A DNA stretch of 64,000 bases from Longimicrobium terrae (GTDB lineage: Bacteria; Gemmatimonadota; Gemmatimonadetes; Longimicrobiales; Longimicrobiaceae). Of the stretch, positions 1 to 7,646 are shown one piece after another. The notes beneath the pieces were generated by a model. The model had not been told where the DNA came from. It saw only the letters and a list, made by a program, of their open reading frames with translations, and did no database searches. Position 1 is the stretch's first letter. Each line of letters starts with the position of its first letter. The position numbers were made by a program, and so were the translations under genes. The stretch spans positions 324,645-388,644 of the forward strand of contig NZ_JACHIA010000002.1 of the NCBI RefSeq assembly GCF_014202995.1, written 5' to 3'.

Positions 1-446
1 CCCAACTGCCCCGCGTGGTACGCCTGGTGGAACATGACGGTGACGAGCAGCGACCCGACGGTCTCGTCCGGGTTGTTCGTCGGGCTGTTCGGCACGGGTT
101 CCGCCAGCCGCGTTTCAGGGATCGACGCCAGCGCCGCGTCGAACTCCGCGCACGCCCGGTTCCAGCCATCGACGAGGCTGTCGAGCGGAAGTGCGTCCTT
201 TTCCTCCAGCGGCGCGGAGCCGCGGGCGTACGGCTTCAGTGCGTCGCGCTCCATCACGCGCGCCGCGCCCAGCAGGCCCAGCACGTCGTTGTACACGCAG
301 AGCAGGTGGCCCAGCACCCAGTTGGCCGAGTTGCCCGCCGGTTTCGGGGCGATCAGACTCTGCGCGTGCGAAACGCCGTCCGTGTTGAGGTTGACGACAC
401 GGTGCGTGGACACCGCCTGCTGGCGGATGGCGGAAAGGGTGCTCAT
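1..446 (-). CDS. DinB-family protein (partial, 3' end outside window)
   Basis: The frame opens at the ATG whose complement lies at 444-446 and runs off the left edge without a stop (148 codons visible). The product starts MSTLSAIRQQAVSTHRVVNL. It has the two histidine-bearing helices expected of the DinB/YfiT-like four-helix fold: NWVLGHLL near residue 45 and FHQAYHAGQLG near the visible end. In this superfamily those histidines bind a divalent metal, and members include thiol-dependent transferases and many proteins of unknown role. The start overlaps the stop of the upstream SRPBCC gene (ATGA), so it is the third gene of an ArsR-SRPBCC-DinB operon and probably translationally coupled. The C-terminal residues and exact function cannot be seen. 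Confidence 0.85.
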   Translation of the reverse strand, partial: MSTLSAIRQQAVSTHRVVNLNTDGVSHAQSLIAPKPAGNSANWVLGHLLCVYNDVLGLLGAARVMERDALKPYARGSAPLEEKDALPLDSLVDGWNRACAEFDAALASIPETRLAEPVPNSPTNNPDETVGSLLVTVMFHQAYHAGQL

Positions 447-904
447 GCTGCCTCCCATTGAAAGAGTTCAACCAGCCGGTCCATCGTGCTGCCCCAGCCC
501 TCGCCGTGACCGTCGCGGCTGGCGGCCGAGCCGAAGCCCTCCTGCGTCAGCACCACGCGCGTCGTGGGGCCATCCTCCACAAATTCCACGGTGACCGTCG
601 TTTCCGGGGTGGCAGTGCCGCCGTCGTGATGCCACTGGTGCGTGTAGACCAGCTTCTCCGGCGGAATCACCTGCCGGTAGACGCCGAACGCCTCGTGGCG
701 CGTTCCGTTCGGCTCCAGCATCACCACCCGCCACCGTCCGCCCGGCGACACGTCCATCTCGCCGTCGCCGATCGTCATCCCCTGAGGCGCGGACCACTGC
801 TGGATGATCTCCGGCGTGGTCCACGCGGCGTACACGCGCTCCCGGCTGGCGCGGACCACGCGCTCCACCCGCAGCGTCAGCGCATCCGCGGTCTGCATCA
901 TCAT
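443..904 (-). CDS. SRPBCC / AHSA1-type ligand-binding protein
   Basis: This 153-aa protein has the layout of the AHSA1 branch of the SRPBCC (START-like, Bet v 1) fold. It contains the N-terminal strand ALTLRVERVVRASRERVY, the helix AAWTTPEIIQQWSAP, the turn MDVSPGGRWRVV, and a C-terminal amphipathic helix starting GWGSTMDRLVEL. Such proteins enclose a hydrophobic cavity and are usually of unknown ligand; many sit beside an ArsR regulator. The start (three tandem ATG codons from 904) overlaps the ArsR stop, and the stop overlaps the DinB start, so the three genes form one tightly coupled operon. Function beyond binding a small hydrophobic ligand or stress response is not assignable. Confidence 0.85.
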   Translation of the reverse strand: MMMQTADALTLRVERVVRASRERVYAAWTTPEIIQQWSAPQGMTIGDGEMDVSPGGRWRVVMLEPNGTRHEAFGVYRQVIPPEKLVYTHQWHHDGGTATPETTVTVEFVEDGPTTRVVLTQEGFGSAASRDGHGEGWGSTMDRLVELFQWEAA

Positions 905-1239
905 CCGCCATCCTCCGCGTCAAAGTAGCGGGCCAAGGCATCCAGCTGGCCCTCCCAGAACGTCCGGTACGTTTCCATCCACTGCATCGCGTCGCGCAAC
1001 GGCTCGCCGTCCAGGTGGCAGCGGTTCACGCGGCCGTCGGCCACGCGGTGCACCAGCCCGGCGCGCTGCAGCACGTCCAGATGCTTGCTCACCGCCGGCC
1101 GCGACATCTGGAACGGCTCGGCCAGTTCGCCCACGGTCGCCTCGCCGGAAGACAGGCGCGCCAGAATCGCCCGCCGCGTGGGGTCCGCCAAGGCCGTGAA
1201 AACCCGGTCAAGCATATCCTCGTCTCGATTGGTAACCAT
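901..1239 (-). CDS. ArsR-family winged-helix regulator
   Basis: This 112-aa protein is a small winged helix-turn-helix repressor. The core FTALADPTRRAILARLSSGE is followed by VGELAEPFQMSRPAVSKHL (recognition helix), then [19 protein letters not shown], the beta-wing. There are no paired cysteines of the ELCVCDL type, so metal sensing of the ArsR/SmtB kind is unlikely. The protein belongs to the non-metal subgroup that is commonly operonic with SRPBCC/AHSA1 proteins. It heads the leftward operon with SRPBCC and DinB genes. A palindrome overlaps its start codon (1231-1248) and is the likely autoregulatory operator. A second in-frame ATG at 1215 (MLDRVF) would place that palindrome fully upstream; the 1239 start is kept with reservation. 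Confidence 0.88.
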   Translation of the reverse strand: MVTNRDEDMLDRVFTALADPTRRAILARLSSGEATVGELAEPFQMSRPAVSKHLDVLQRAGLVHRVADGRVNRCHLDGEPLRDAMQWMETYRTFWEGQLDALARYFDAEDGG

Positions 1240-1248
1240 ATGGTTTCC
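1231..1248. promoter_or_regulatory. Palindrome, candidate ArsR operator
   Basis: GGTAACCATATGGTTTCC is an inverted repeat matching at 16 of 18 positions, with a perfect 12-bp core AACCATATGGTT at 1234-1245. It lies at the start of the leftward ArsR gene. ArsR-family dimers bind such palindromes over their own promoters, so autoregulation of the ArsR-SRPBCC-DinB operon is inferred. Confidence 0.5.
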
Positions 1249-1367
1249 ATTCTACGCACGGCGGAACGGGCACGCAAGGGTGTGGATGGAGATCATCTGC
1301 TTCGATCCGGCTGACCGCGGGCCGGAGGTTTGCGGATACGCGGCCGTTACACTCTACCCGGAGCCCG

Positions 1368-2273
1368 ATGCGCCGTGCACTTTTGATCGTGAATCCCGCC
1401 GCCGGACAGTGGTGGCGGCGTCCCAATCCCGAGCGGCTGCGCGACCAGTTGGCCGCGCACGGCTGGTCCGTGAATCTGCGGATGACGCTGGGGCAGGACC
1501 ACGCCACGGAACTCGTCCGCGAGCACCTGCCCGGCGCGGACGCGGTGTGGGTGTGCGGCGGCGACGGCACGGTGGGGCAGGCGGTGGCGGGAATGGTGGA
1601 TAGCGGCATCCCCATCGCCATCCTCCCCGCGGGGACGGTGAACGTGGTCGCGGCGGAGTGCGGCATCCCCAAGCGCCTCAGCCGGGCGATCGCGGCGCTT
1701 TCAGAAGATGCACGGCGGTGCACGTACCGGGTGTGGCGGATGAACGGCCGCGCCGTCATTCTGGGCGCCGGCGTGGGGTTCGACGCGCGGGCGATGGGGC
1801 GCACGCCGGTGTCGCTCAAGCATTCGCTGGGACTGCTGGCGATCGGCGCGCGTGGCGTGCGGGAGTGGGCGCGCTACGACTTTCCCGCGCTGCGCGTGAC
1901 GGGAACCGATGGGCAGGGCCGCGCGTTCGAGCACGACGCCACGCAGCTGCTGGCGACGGTGACGCGGCGGTTCGCGGGGAGCCACGTCCTGGTTCCCGAC
2001 GCGAATCCCGCGGACGACTGCATCGAACTCGTTCTGCTGAGCGGCGTTTCGCGGGCGCGGCTGGCGGCGTTCTGGATGGGCGTGGAACTGCCCGGAACGG
2101 CGCAGCTGCACGTGCCCGGCGTCCGGGTGATCCACGCCCGCGAGTTCCAGGTGACGCGCGCGGGTCCGGCGGAGGAAGAAGCGCACGTCAACGGCGACGT
2201 GGTGGATGCGACGCCGCTGGACGTGCAGCCGTGGGGCCGCGTGGAGATCCTGGCCCCGGCGGACCGCGGCTGA
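1368..2273 (+). CDS. Diacylglycerol / lipid kinase family protein
   Basis: This 301-aa protein has the DAGK catalytic fold (YegS/DgkB/LCB5 family), which phosphorylates a lipid alcohol using ATP at the membrane face. It shows the N-terminal nucleotide strand RALLIVNPAAG, the signature GGDGTV at residues 64-69, the second motif ILPAGTVNVVA, and GAGVGFDA leading into the C-terminal beta-sandwich. The family usually reads P-x-GT-x-ND at the second motif; here the Asp is replaced by Val (GTVNV), a mild deviation. The length is normal for the family (about 300 aa). The start ATG has GGAG five bases upstream. It is divergent from the ArsR operon. The substrate (diacylglycerol, undecaprenol or sphingoid base) cannot be read from sequence. 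Confidence 0.88.
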   Translation: MRRALLIVNPAAGQWWRRPNPERLRDQLAAHGWSVNLRMTLGQDHATELVREHLPGADAVWVCGGDGTVGQAVAGMVDSGIPIAILPAGTVNVVAAECGIPKRLSRAIAALSEDARRCTYRVWRMNGRAVILGAGVGFDARAMGRTPVSLKHSLGLLAIGARGVREWARYDFPALRVTGTDGQGRAFEHDATQLLATVTRRFAGSHVLVPDANPADDCIELVLLSGVSRARLAAFWMGVELPGTAQLHVPGVRVIHAREFQVTRAGPAEEEAHVNGDVVDATPLDVQPWGRVEILAPADRG

Positions 2274-2541
2274 CGCGAACCGCTCGCCCCGGCTGCGCGG
2301 AAGGTTCTCCGCCGCGACCGCCCGAGGTGCGGACCGTGGCGGCTTTCAGAGGGGGAAAGCGGAACGGCCGCCCGCTCCGATTTGTTCACGCGAGTGGCAA
2401 AACCGCCTCTCGCGGAGCGCAGATGCGGCGGAAAGCGGGAGTTTCGCTTGCCGCGCCCGCGGGGGACGCCTTAGTTTGCCCCGGCTGCGGCCGAAAAAAC
2501 GGCGCAGCGTACACGACGATCCTCACTGACGCACATCTGAC

Positions 2542-2970
2542 ATGCCAGAACGGAAGATCCGGGTCCTGGTGGCCAAGCCCGGCCTGGACGGCCACGACCG
2601 CGGCGCCAAGGTGATCGCGGCCGCCCTGCGCGACGCCGGCATGGAAGTCATCTACACCGGCCTGCACCAGACGCCCGAGATGGTGGTGAACGCCGCCATT
2701 CAGGAAGACGTGGATGTAGTGGCGCTCTCCATTCTGTCCGGCGCGCACATGACGCTCTTTCCGGCCGTCAAGAAGCTGCTGGATGATGAAGGCGCCGACT
2801 TCATCCTCATCACCGGCGGCGGCATCATCCCGGAAGAAGACATGGCCGCGCTGCGGGAGCAGGGCATCGGCAAGCTCTTCGGGCCGGGGACCACCACGGG
2901 CGCGGCGGTGGAGTACATCCGCGACTGGTTCGCCGAGCACGGGCGCGACCGCGAGTCCGTCCACCAGTAG
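2542..2970 (+). CDS. Cobalamin-binding small subunit, methylmalonyl-CoA mutase C-terminal type
   Basis: This 142-aa protein is a free-standing B12-binding Rossmann domain. It opens with [20 protein letters not shown], carrying the D-x-H-x-x-G motif (D16, H18, G21) whose His is the lower axial ligand of cobalt. It continues with [11 protein letters not shown] and the GGGIIPEED loop that surrounds the nucleotide tail. This matches the small (C-terminal) subunit of acyl-CoA mutases such as methylmalonyl-, ethylmalonyl- or isobutyryl-CoA mutase; the large catalytic subunit is not in the window. The carboxyltransferase at 4600 would fit the same acyl-CoA metabolism but is not adjacent. The start is supported by alignment to the family; no strong ribosome site is visible. 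Confidence 0.9.
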   Translation: MPERKIRVLVAKPGLDGHDRGAKVIAAALRDAGMEVIYTGLHQTPEMVVNAAIQEDVDVVALSILSGAHMTLFPAVKKLLDDEGADFILITGGGIIPEEDMAALREQGIGKLFGPGTTTGAAVEYIRDWFAEHGRDRESVHQ

Positions 2971-3099
2971 GCGCCCGGGCGCAGATTTCGCCTTTTCCGC
3001 CACCGGACAACGCACGCGTGCACCGGCCCCGGTCGATGCGCGCCGTCGCGTCGGCCGAGCGGACGAGGATCGCTCTCGCGTGGGTGAGCCGCATACGCC

Positions 3100-3138
3100 A
3101 ACGGCCCGCCACCTTCGTCATGAAGGCGGCGGGCCGTT
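3100..3138. terminator. Stem-loop between convergent genes
   Basis: AACGGCCCGCC-A-CCTTC pairs with GAAGG-C-GGCGGGCCGTT around a GTCAT loop: 16 bp plus one mismatch. It lies between the rightward B12-binding gene and the leftward peptide gene. No T tract follows on either strand, so it is a terminator-like hairpin rather than a canonical intrinsic terminator. Confidence 0.45.
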
Positions 3139-3199
3139 GCTGCGTCCGCATCATCCGTCCGATGGCCGCCGGGCGGGTGCGCCCGGCGATGGCCTCCGA

Positions 3200-3448
3200 T
3201 CAGCAGTAGCCCGGGTAATCGGTGCAGACGTTCAAGGCCGAAGGGGCGTAGCAGTCCTGCCTGGGATCACCCGTCCAGTAGCACGGCTTCTCATAGCTGG
3301 GCTCGCACAGATCGTAGTAGCTCTGGGCGCACCCTCCTTCGCGGCCGCTCTCCTGGCCGTGCACCGTTCCGCGTCCGCCCGGCGCATCCGGCCGCACTCG
3401 GAAGGTTTCCACCCGCAGGTCCTCCATCTTCAGGCGCAGCTTTCCCAT
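3200..3448 (-). CDS. Six-cysteine peptide with pinensin-like leader (copy 1), putative RiPP precursor
   Basis: This 82-aa peptide has two parts. Residues 1-30 are a leader (MGKLRLKMEDLRVETF then GRGTVHG) of the K-L-x-L-x-x-L-x-V-[ES]-[ST]-F ... GTV pattern seen in pinensin-type class I lanthipeptide precursors of Bacteroidota. Residues 40-82 carry six cysteines with spacing 7-7-9-8-6 and end in Cys. About 70% of residues match the peptide at 3724-3972, including the exact Cys spacing, and the 3' flanks are also alike, so the pair is a tandem duplication. No LanB/LanC, radical SAM or protease gene is in the window. Three disulfides are an alternative to enzymatic cross-linking. Function is unknown; the RiPP call rests on the leader and is inference. 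Confidence 0.7.
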   Translation of the reverse strand: MGKLRLKMEDLRVETFRVRPDAPGGRGTVHGQESGREGGCAQSYYDLCEPSYEKPCYWTGDPRQDCYAPSALNVCTDYPGYC

Positions 3449-3723
3449 TGCGAATGCCTTGGAATCCGTTTGGAGAGGATTTCGTGGTCAGCTGCACGGG
3501 AGCACCGGAGCGATCCCGCAAGCCATTGCGTTCCATCATGATCGGCGGAATGCAAAGCTCCGCGGGGCCGCCTCGCTGATCCGCCGTTCCGCCCGTTACC
3601 GCGGCGATCGCGATTGCCGCGCCGCCGTCCCGATCCGCGCCTGCCATGCGGACGGGACGTGGCTGCGTCCGTGTCGTCCGTCCGAACCCGTCGCCAGGCG
3701 GATTGCTCGGACGATGGCCGCAA

Positions 3724-3972
3724 TCAGCAGTAGGCCGGGTAGTCGGTGCAGGGGTTCAGTTGCGACGCGGGGTAGCAGTCCTGCCGCGGGTCGCCCGTCC
3801 AGTAGCACGGCGCCTCGTAGCTGGGCGGGCAGCGGTCAAAGTCGGTCCCCTCGCACCAGCCCTCATCGCGGCTCTGCTGGCCGCGCACGGTTCCGCGCTC
3901 GGCCGGCGCGTCCTGCCGTACATCGAACGACTCGACCTGCAGGTCTTCCATCTTCAGGCGCAGCTTTCCCAT
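3724..3972 (-). CDS. Six-cysteine peptide with pinensin-like leader (copy 2), putative RiPP precursor
   Basis: This 82-aa peptide is a paralogue of the one at 3200-3448. It has leader MGKLRLKMEDLQVESFDV, then ERGTVRG, then six Cys with the same 7-7-9-8-6 spacing and the shared block PCYWTGDPRQDCY. The start was chosen at 3972 rather than an upstream ATG (4047) because the leader begins there in both copies and TGAGGA lies about 10 bases upstream. Divergence is concentrated in the leader middle and between the first two cysteines; the Cys frame is conserved, which suggests selection on the fold or cross-links. A promoter candidate for it lies at 4019-4047. Confidence 0.72.
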   Translation of the reverse strand: MGKLRLKMEDLQVESFDVRQDAPAERGTVRGQQSRDEGWCEGTDFDRCPPSYEAPCYWTGDPRQDCYPASQLNPCTDYPAYC

Positions 3973-4018
3973 CTGGAAAATCCTCAGATTCCGGGTGAAA
4001 AGGATTGTGCTGCCCTCA

Positions 4019-4047
4019 GAGATACCGAAACCGCGGCGGCCCCGCAA
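4019..4047 (-). promoter_or_regulatory. Candidate sigma70-type promoter for the 3972 peptide
   Basis: On the minus strand TTGCGG (4047-4042), a 17-bp spacer, then TATCTC (4024-4019) resemble -35/-10 boxes. They would start transcription about 40 bases before the peptide start at 3972. No other support. Confidence 0.35.
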
Positions 4048-4142
4048 GCCGGTAATCTGGGTCTGTGCCTTTCCTATCCCGCCGGGCCGCGATGAATTGT
4101 ACCGCCGTGCGGGATCGGAGTTTGCCCAGCCATCATCCGGAG

Positions 4143-4171
4143 TTGTGCATTTTCCGCCGTTTTAGTACGAT
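4143..4171 (+). promoter_or_regulatory. Candidate sigma70-type promoter for the 4215 peptide
   Basis: TTGTGC (4143-4148), exactly 17 bp, then TACGAT (4166-4171). It lies in a locally AT-richer patch 44 bases before the rightward peptide start at 4215. Together with the minus-strand candidate at 4019-4047 it makes the peptide genes divergently transcribed. Confidence 0.4.
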
Positions 4172-4214
4172 TCCAGTTCTCACCCGCCACCATACCGAAC
4201 CAGGAGTTGGAACC

Positions 4215-4382
4215 ATGGCCAAGCTCGAGATCGAGATGCTGAAGGTGGAAAGCTTCGAGACGACCGTCGTCGCCGAAGGCGTCAAGGGCACCGTCGCGGC
4301 GCACGAGATCAACGACACGCTGCGCTACTGCCCCGTCAGCTACGGCGGCACCTGTGTCATCAGCGCCTGCCGCACCTGCTGA
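4215..4382 (+). CDS. Four-cysteine peptide with pinensin-like leader, putative RiPP precursor
   Basis: This 55-aa peptide starts at the ATG at 4215, which has AGGAG seven bases upstream. The leader is MAKLEIEMLKVESFETT, followed by VKGTVAAHE. The L-x-V-E-S-F-E-T-T and GTV elements are the closest in this window to the pinensin/class I lanthipeptide leader pattern. The core (about residue 31 on) is short with four cysteines (C39, C47, C52, C55), several Ser/Thr, and the end SACRTC. It could yield lanthionine rings if a LanB/LanC acts in trans, but no such enzyme is visible nearby. It is divergent from copies 1 and 2, with the same leader class but an unrelated core. Confidence 0.7.
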   Translation: MAKLEIEMLKVESFETTVVAEGVKGTVAAHEINDTLRYCPVSYGGTCVISACRTC

Positions 4383-4599
4383 GCATCGGCGCATGCTGAA
4401 CGGCCGGCGGTTCGGGCCGCCGGCCCGCGCCTGCTTCTCCACCGTCCCGCCCCGCGCTTGCCGTGTGGGCGGGACGTTGCCTAAGTTGGCCCTCTTTTCA
4501 CAGAAACGGCGGGCAGGCCCCGTGCCCCCGCCAGATGATTCGCGAGAGAATGCGCGCAGCGAACGAACGGCTTCCCCGTCCCGTCCCCGCGAGGACCGC

Positions 4600-6231
4600 G
4601 TGAGCCCCACGGATAACGCCACCCCGTCGCAGTCGCGCGGCCGCGTCCTCGCCGCCGAACTGCGGGAGCTGGAGGCGCGCCTTCGCCAGGGCGGCGGCGC
4701 CAAGCGCATCCAGAAGCAGCACGACGACGGCAAGCTCACCGCGCGCGAGCGCATCGGGCTGCTGATCGATCCGCGCACCCGCTTTCAGGAAGTCGGCCTG
4801 CTGGTCGCGCACGACCAGTACGAGGGGCAGGCGCCCGCGGCGGGCGTGGTGACCGGGTTCGGCACCGTGTGCGGGCGCGAGGTGGTGGTCATCGCCAACG
4901 ACGCGACGGTCAAGGCGGGCTCGTGGTGGCCGGAAACGATCACCAAGATGCTGCGCGCGCAGGAAATCGCCATGCGCTGCCGCGTCCCCATCATCTACCT
5001 GGTGGACAGCGCCGGCGTAAACCTGCCCTACCAGGGCGGCGTGTTCCCCGGGCAGTACGGCGCGTCGCGGCTGTTCTACTACAACAGCATCATGCGGCGC
5101 TACCTGAAGGTGCCGCAGATCGCAGCGGTCATGGGGCCGTGCATTGCCGGCGGCGCCTACCTGCCCGCGCTCAGCGACGTGATCCTGATGGTGGAGGGAA
5201 CGTCGTTCATGGGTCTCGGCGGGCCCAACCTGGTAAAAGGCGCCACGGGACAGACGGTGGATGGCGAGACGCTGGGCGGCGCGTGGACGCACAACGCCAT
5301 CAGCGGCGTGGCCCATTATCGGACACCGGACGACCGCGCCTGCATCAGCAAGATCCGCGATCTGGTAAAGCAGCTGCCACGCGAGGCGTGCGCGCTTCCC
5401 ATCACCGAACCCAAGCCGCCAGCGCGCGCGGAAGCGGAGCTGTACGATCTGCTGCCCAACGAGCACAAGCAGCCGTACGACGTCCGCGAGGTGCTGGCGT
5501 GCATTCTGGACGGCGGCGCACTGGACGAGTTCCAGGCGGACCATGCGCCGGAAATGATCTGCGGACATGCGCGCATCGGCGGCATTCCCGTGGGCATCAT
5601 CGCCAACGCGCGGGGGATGCTCAAGGATCCGCACGGCGGCGCGCCCAAGTTCGGCGGCATCATCTACGCGGACTCGGCGGACAAGGTCGCGTTCTTCATC
5701 GATACCCTGAGCCGTCACGGCACGCCCATTCTGTTCGTGCAGGACGTGTCGGGGTTCATGGTGGGGACGCAGGCGGAGCACTCGGGAATCATCCGGGCCG
5801 GCGCGCGCTTCGTGGAGGCGATGGCGACGGCGACGGTGCCCAAGCTGGTGCTAACCATCAACCACGCCTCCGGGGCCGGTTATTACGCGATGGCGGGGCA
5901 GGGATTCGACCCCGACTTCATCTTCACCTGGCCCACGGGGCGCATGGGGGTGATGGAGGGCGACAGCGCGGCGGTGGCGCTGTTCAGCGGGCAGCTTGAC
6001 GCGCTCAAGAAGGAAGGCAAGAAGCCGGACGCCGAACTGCAGGCCAAGATCGACGCCGTGCGCGCCGACTACGACCAGCAGCTGGACGCGCGCTACGCCG
6101 CCGCCCGCGGCTTCGTGGACGCCGTCATCCTTCCGGACGAGACGCGAGCCACGCTGTCGCTGGCTTTGCGCACGGCGCTCAACAATCCCGGCCCGCACCT
6201 GGGTGCGTTCGTGCTCCCGGCCAACGTGTAG
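4600..6231 (+). CDS. Acyl-CoA carboxylase, carboxyltransferase (beta) subunit, MCC/PCC type
   Basis: This 543-aa protein transfers CO2 from carboxybiotin to an acyl-CoA. The two crotonase-like halves are clear. The N half has VDSAGVNLPYQGGVFPGQ and MGPCIAGGAYLPALSD (oxyanion-type Gly-rich turn). The C half has GGIIYADSADKVAFFID, FVQDVSGFMVGTQAE and GAGYYAMAGQGFDPDF. Overall wording is closest to methylcrotonyl-CoA carboxylase beta subunits, but propionyl- or geranyl-CoA cannot be excluded. The GTG at 4600 was chosen: GAGGA lies five bases upstream and the product then has the usual length. An in-frame ATG at 4354 would overlap the peptide gene and add 82 Pro/Arg-rich residues unlike the family. 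No biotin-carrying alpha subunit is in the window. Confidence 0.9.
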   Translation: MSPTDNATPSQSRGRVLAAELRELEARLRQGGGAKRIQKQHDDGKLTARERIGLLIDPRTRFQEVGLLVAHDQYEGQAPAAGVVTGFGTVCGREVVVIANDATVKAGSWWPETITKMLRAQEIAMRCRVPIIYLVDSAGVNLPYQGGVFPGQYGASRLFYYNSIMRRYLKVPQIAAVMGPCIAGGAYLPALSDVILMVEGTSFMGLGGPNLVKGATGQTVDGETLGGAWTHNAISGVAHYRTPDDRACISKIRDLVKQLPREACALPITEPKPPARAEAELYDLLPNEHKQPYDVREVLACILDGGALDEFQADHAPEMICGHARIGGIPVGIIANARGMLKDPHGGAPKFGGIIYADSADKVAFFIDTLSRHGTPILFVQDVSGFMVGTQAEHSGIIRAGARFVEAMATATVPKLVLTINHASGAGYYAMAGQGFDPDFIFTWPTGRMGVMEGDSAAVALFSGQLDALKKEGKKPDAELQAKIDAVRADYDQQLDARYAAARGFVDAVILPDETRATLSLALRTALNNPGPHLGAFVLPANV

Positions 6232-6236
6232 CGGGA

Positions 6237-6659
6237 GTGACCGGGCCGGCGGAGACAGGCGAGGCGGCCGCGAAGACCTTGACGATCGCCGGCGGCAGCA
6301 TCACCGGCATTCCGTCGTTCTACGCGGAGATCAACCGCGTCTTCATGGCGGATGAGGATTGGGCGCTGGGGGAAAGCCTGGACGCGCTCAACGACCTGCT
6401 CTCCGGCGGATTTGGCGCCATCGCTGGGCGGGAGGCGGTCACGGTGGTCTGGCGGGACATGGACGCGAGCCGTTCCGCGCTGGGGGTGGAGACGACGACG
6501 GCGTTTCTGCGCGCCAAGCTCGAGCGGCCCCATGTCTTCAACGTGGAACTGATCGGCCGCCAACTGGATGAACTCGAGCGCGGCGTGGGTAATACCTACT
6601 TCGAAACCGTCATCGAGATCATCGCCGATCATCCCAACATCAGGCTTGTAGCGGCCTGA
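6237..6659 (+). CDS. Barstar-family (ribonuclease inhibitor-like) protein
   Basis: This 140-aa protein starts at a GTG six bases after the carboxylase stop, so it is probably co-transcribed with it. The segment IPSFYAEINRVFMADEDW followed by ESLDALNDLLSGGFG matches the barstar pattern (F-Y-x-E-I ... W ... N/S-L-D-A-L-x-D-x-L), the surface that plugs the active site of barnase-type RNases. The C-terminal third (FETVIEIIADHPNIRLV) resembles the last strand of the fold. It is longer than classical barstar (about 90 aa). No barnase-like gene is adjacent, so the partner is unknown; many bacterial barstar-like proteins are orphans. Alternative: a diverged member with a non-inhibitory role. Confidence 0.72.
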   Translation: MTGPAETGEAAAKTLTIAGGSITGIPSFYAEINRVFMADEDWALGESLDALNDLLSGGFGAIAGREAVTVVWRDMDASRSALGVETTTAFLRAKLERPHVFNVELIGRQLDELERGVGNTYFETVIEIIADHPNIRLVAA

Positions 6660-6842
6660 TAGATGGTCCTAACCGGGTCGAGAACGGCCTACCGGTAAGT
6701 TTGGTGATGCATCTCGCGATGCTCTTCTCGGGGTGGCTGGGATTTCCAGCCGCCCCATCTTTTTGTTGTAAGAAGGGGGTTGAGTTTAAGACGCACCCAA
6801 CAGTAATCTTAGACATCCATTGCTTCTGGCCTGAAGAGAACG

Positions 6843-7604
6843 GTGCTGATGAGGGTGTTCCGAGATAATCTCGGTATTCCGAGACTTAGCCGCGACGATG
6901 TTGAACGGGTTGCTGAGCATTTCCTCTCCACACTCGCCCGGTATGCGTTGAATGTGGACCTCCCTCTGCCCACCAATCTTGGCTACATACTACGTGATCT
7001 GAAGGAAGGGAGCTTCTGTACCTTCTCACATGACGGGCATCTAGGATACAAGCCTAATGGAGAGCCCTGTCTTGGAACCTACTCGTTCTCGCGCCAGCAC
7101 TTGACGATTAGCAAGGATCTGGAGAGGACCGATCCCCGTTACGTGTTTACCTGCGCACATGAGATCGGCCATTTCTTCCTCCACAGCAAGGTTCAGCCGC
7201 AAGCCTTTCAGGAGCAGGGTGAGGTCGAGATTCGGGATTCCGCGCGAGATTTTGTTGTGATTCGCTCTGACTCCGTTCCGCGTACAATCATGGAATGGCA
7301 GGCAAACCGATTCGCCGCGTCGATCCTGATGCCTCGGATTACCGTCCAGACAGTTCTCGCGAAGGTGCAGCGGGATCTTGGGATTAGCCGTCGGGGGAAG
7401 ATCTGGTTAGATCACCAAAAACATATAAAAAGGGACTTCTACCGCACGGTTCAAGGTGTCGCTCAGCACTACAATGTATCACAGGCCGTCGTTCAGATGC
7501 GCCTGCGAGAACTGAATCTGATTGACACGTCTTCAACCTACGGATTACAACGTATTTACGATTCAGATCTGGAGACAGCACTTCGTCAGTTGTACCAAGT
7601 TTAG
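6843..7604 (+). CDS. ImmA/IrrE-family zinc metallopeptidase
   Basis: This 253-aa protein has the gluzincin motif HEIGHFF at residues 106-112 within FTCAHEIGHFFLHSK. About 50 residues later comes MEWQANRFAASILMP, which carries the third metal ligand (Glu). These are the hallmarks of ImmA (phage/ICE anti-repressor protease) and IrrE/PprI. Such proteases cleave a partner repressor to induce stress or mobile-element genes. The C-terminal part YNVSQAVVQMRLRELNLI looks like a small helix-turn-helix or winged segment. The start is the GTG at 6843 (AAGAG a few bases upstream); an ATG at 6849 is equally possible. It pairs with the nuclease 42 bp downstream. No Xre-type repressor, its usual partner, is next to it. 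Confidence 0.85.
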   Translation: MLMRVFRDNLGIPRLSRDDVERVAEHFLSTLARYALNVDLPLPTNLGYILRDLKEGSFCTFSHDGHLGYKPNGEPCLGTYSFSRQHLTISKDLERTDPRYVFTCAHEIGHFFLHSKVQPQAFQEQGEVEIRDSARDFVVIRSDSVPRTIMEWQANRFAASILMPRITVQTVLAKVQRDLGISRRGKIWLDHQKHIKRDFYRTVQGVAQHYNVSQAVVQMRLRELNLIDTSSTYGLQRIYDSDLETALRQLYQV

Positions 7605-7646
7605 CTAGTTGAGAGGTAAACGCGTCAGTTCACCAGCGAGATCAGA

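Noticed and set aside
115-471. 118-codon minus-strand frame beside the DinB gene
   Set aside because: Arg/Gly-rich shadow. The true gene is in another frame, open to the window edge, with clear DinB helices and an ATGA overlap.
3200-4382. A lanthipeptide cluster with local synthetase
   Set aside because: Genes within reach are metabolic enzymes; no LanB, LanC, LanM, YcaO, radical SAM or C39 peptidase was found.
4354-4599. Upstream ATG as start of the carboxyltransferase
   Set aside because: It would overlap the leader-peptide gene and add 82 low-complexity residues; the GTG at 4600 has a ribosome site and gives family length.
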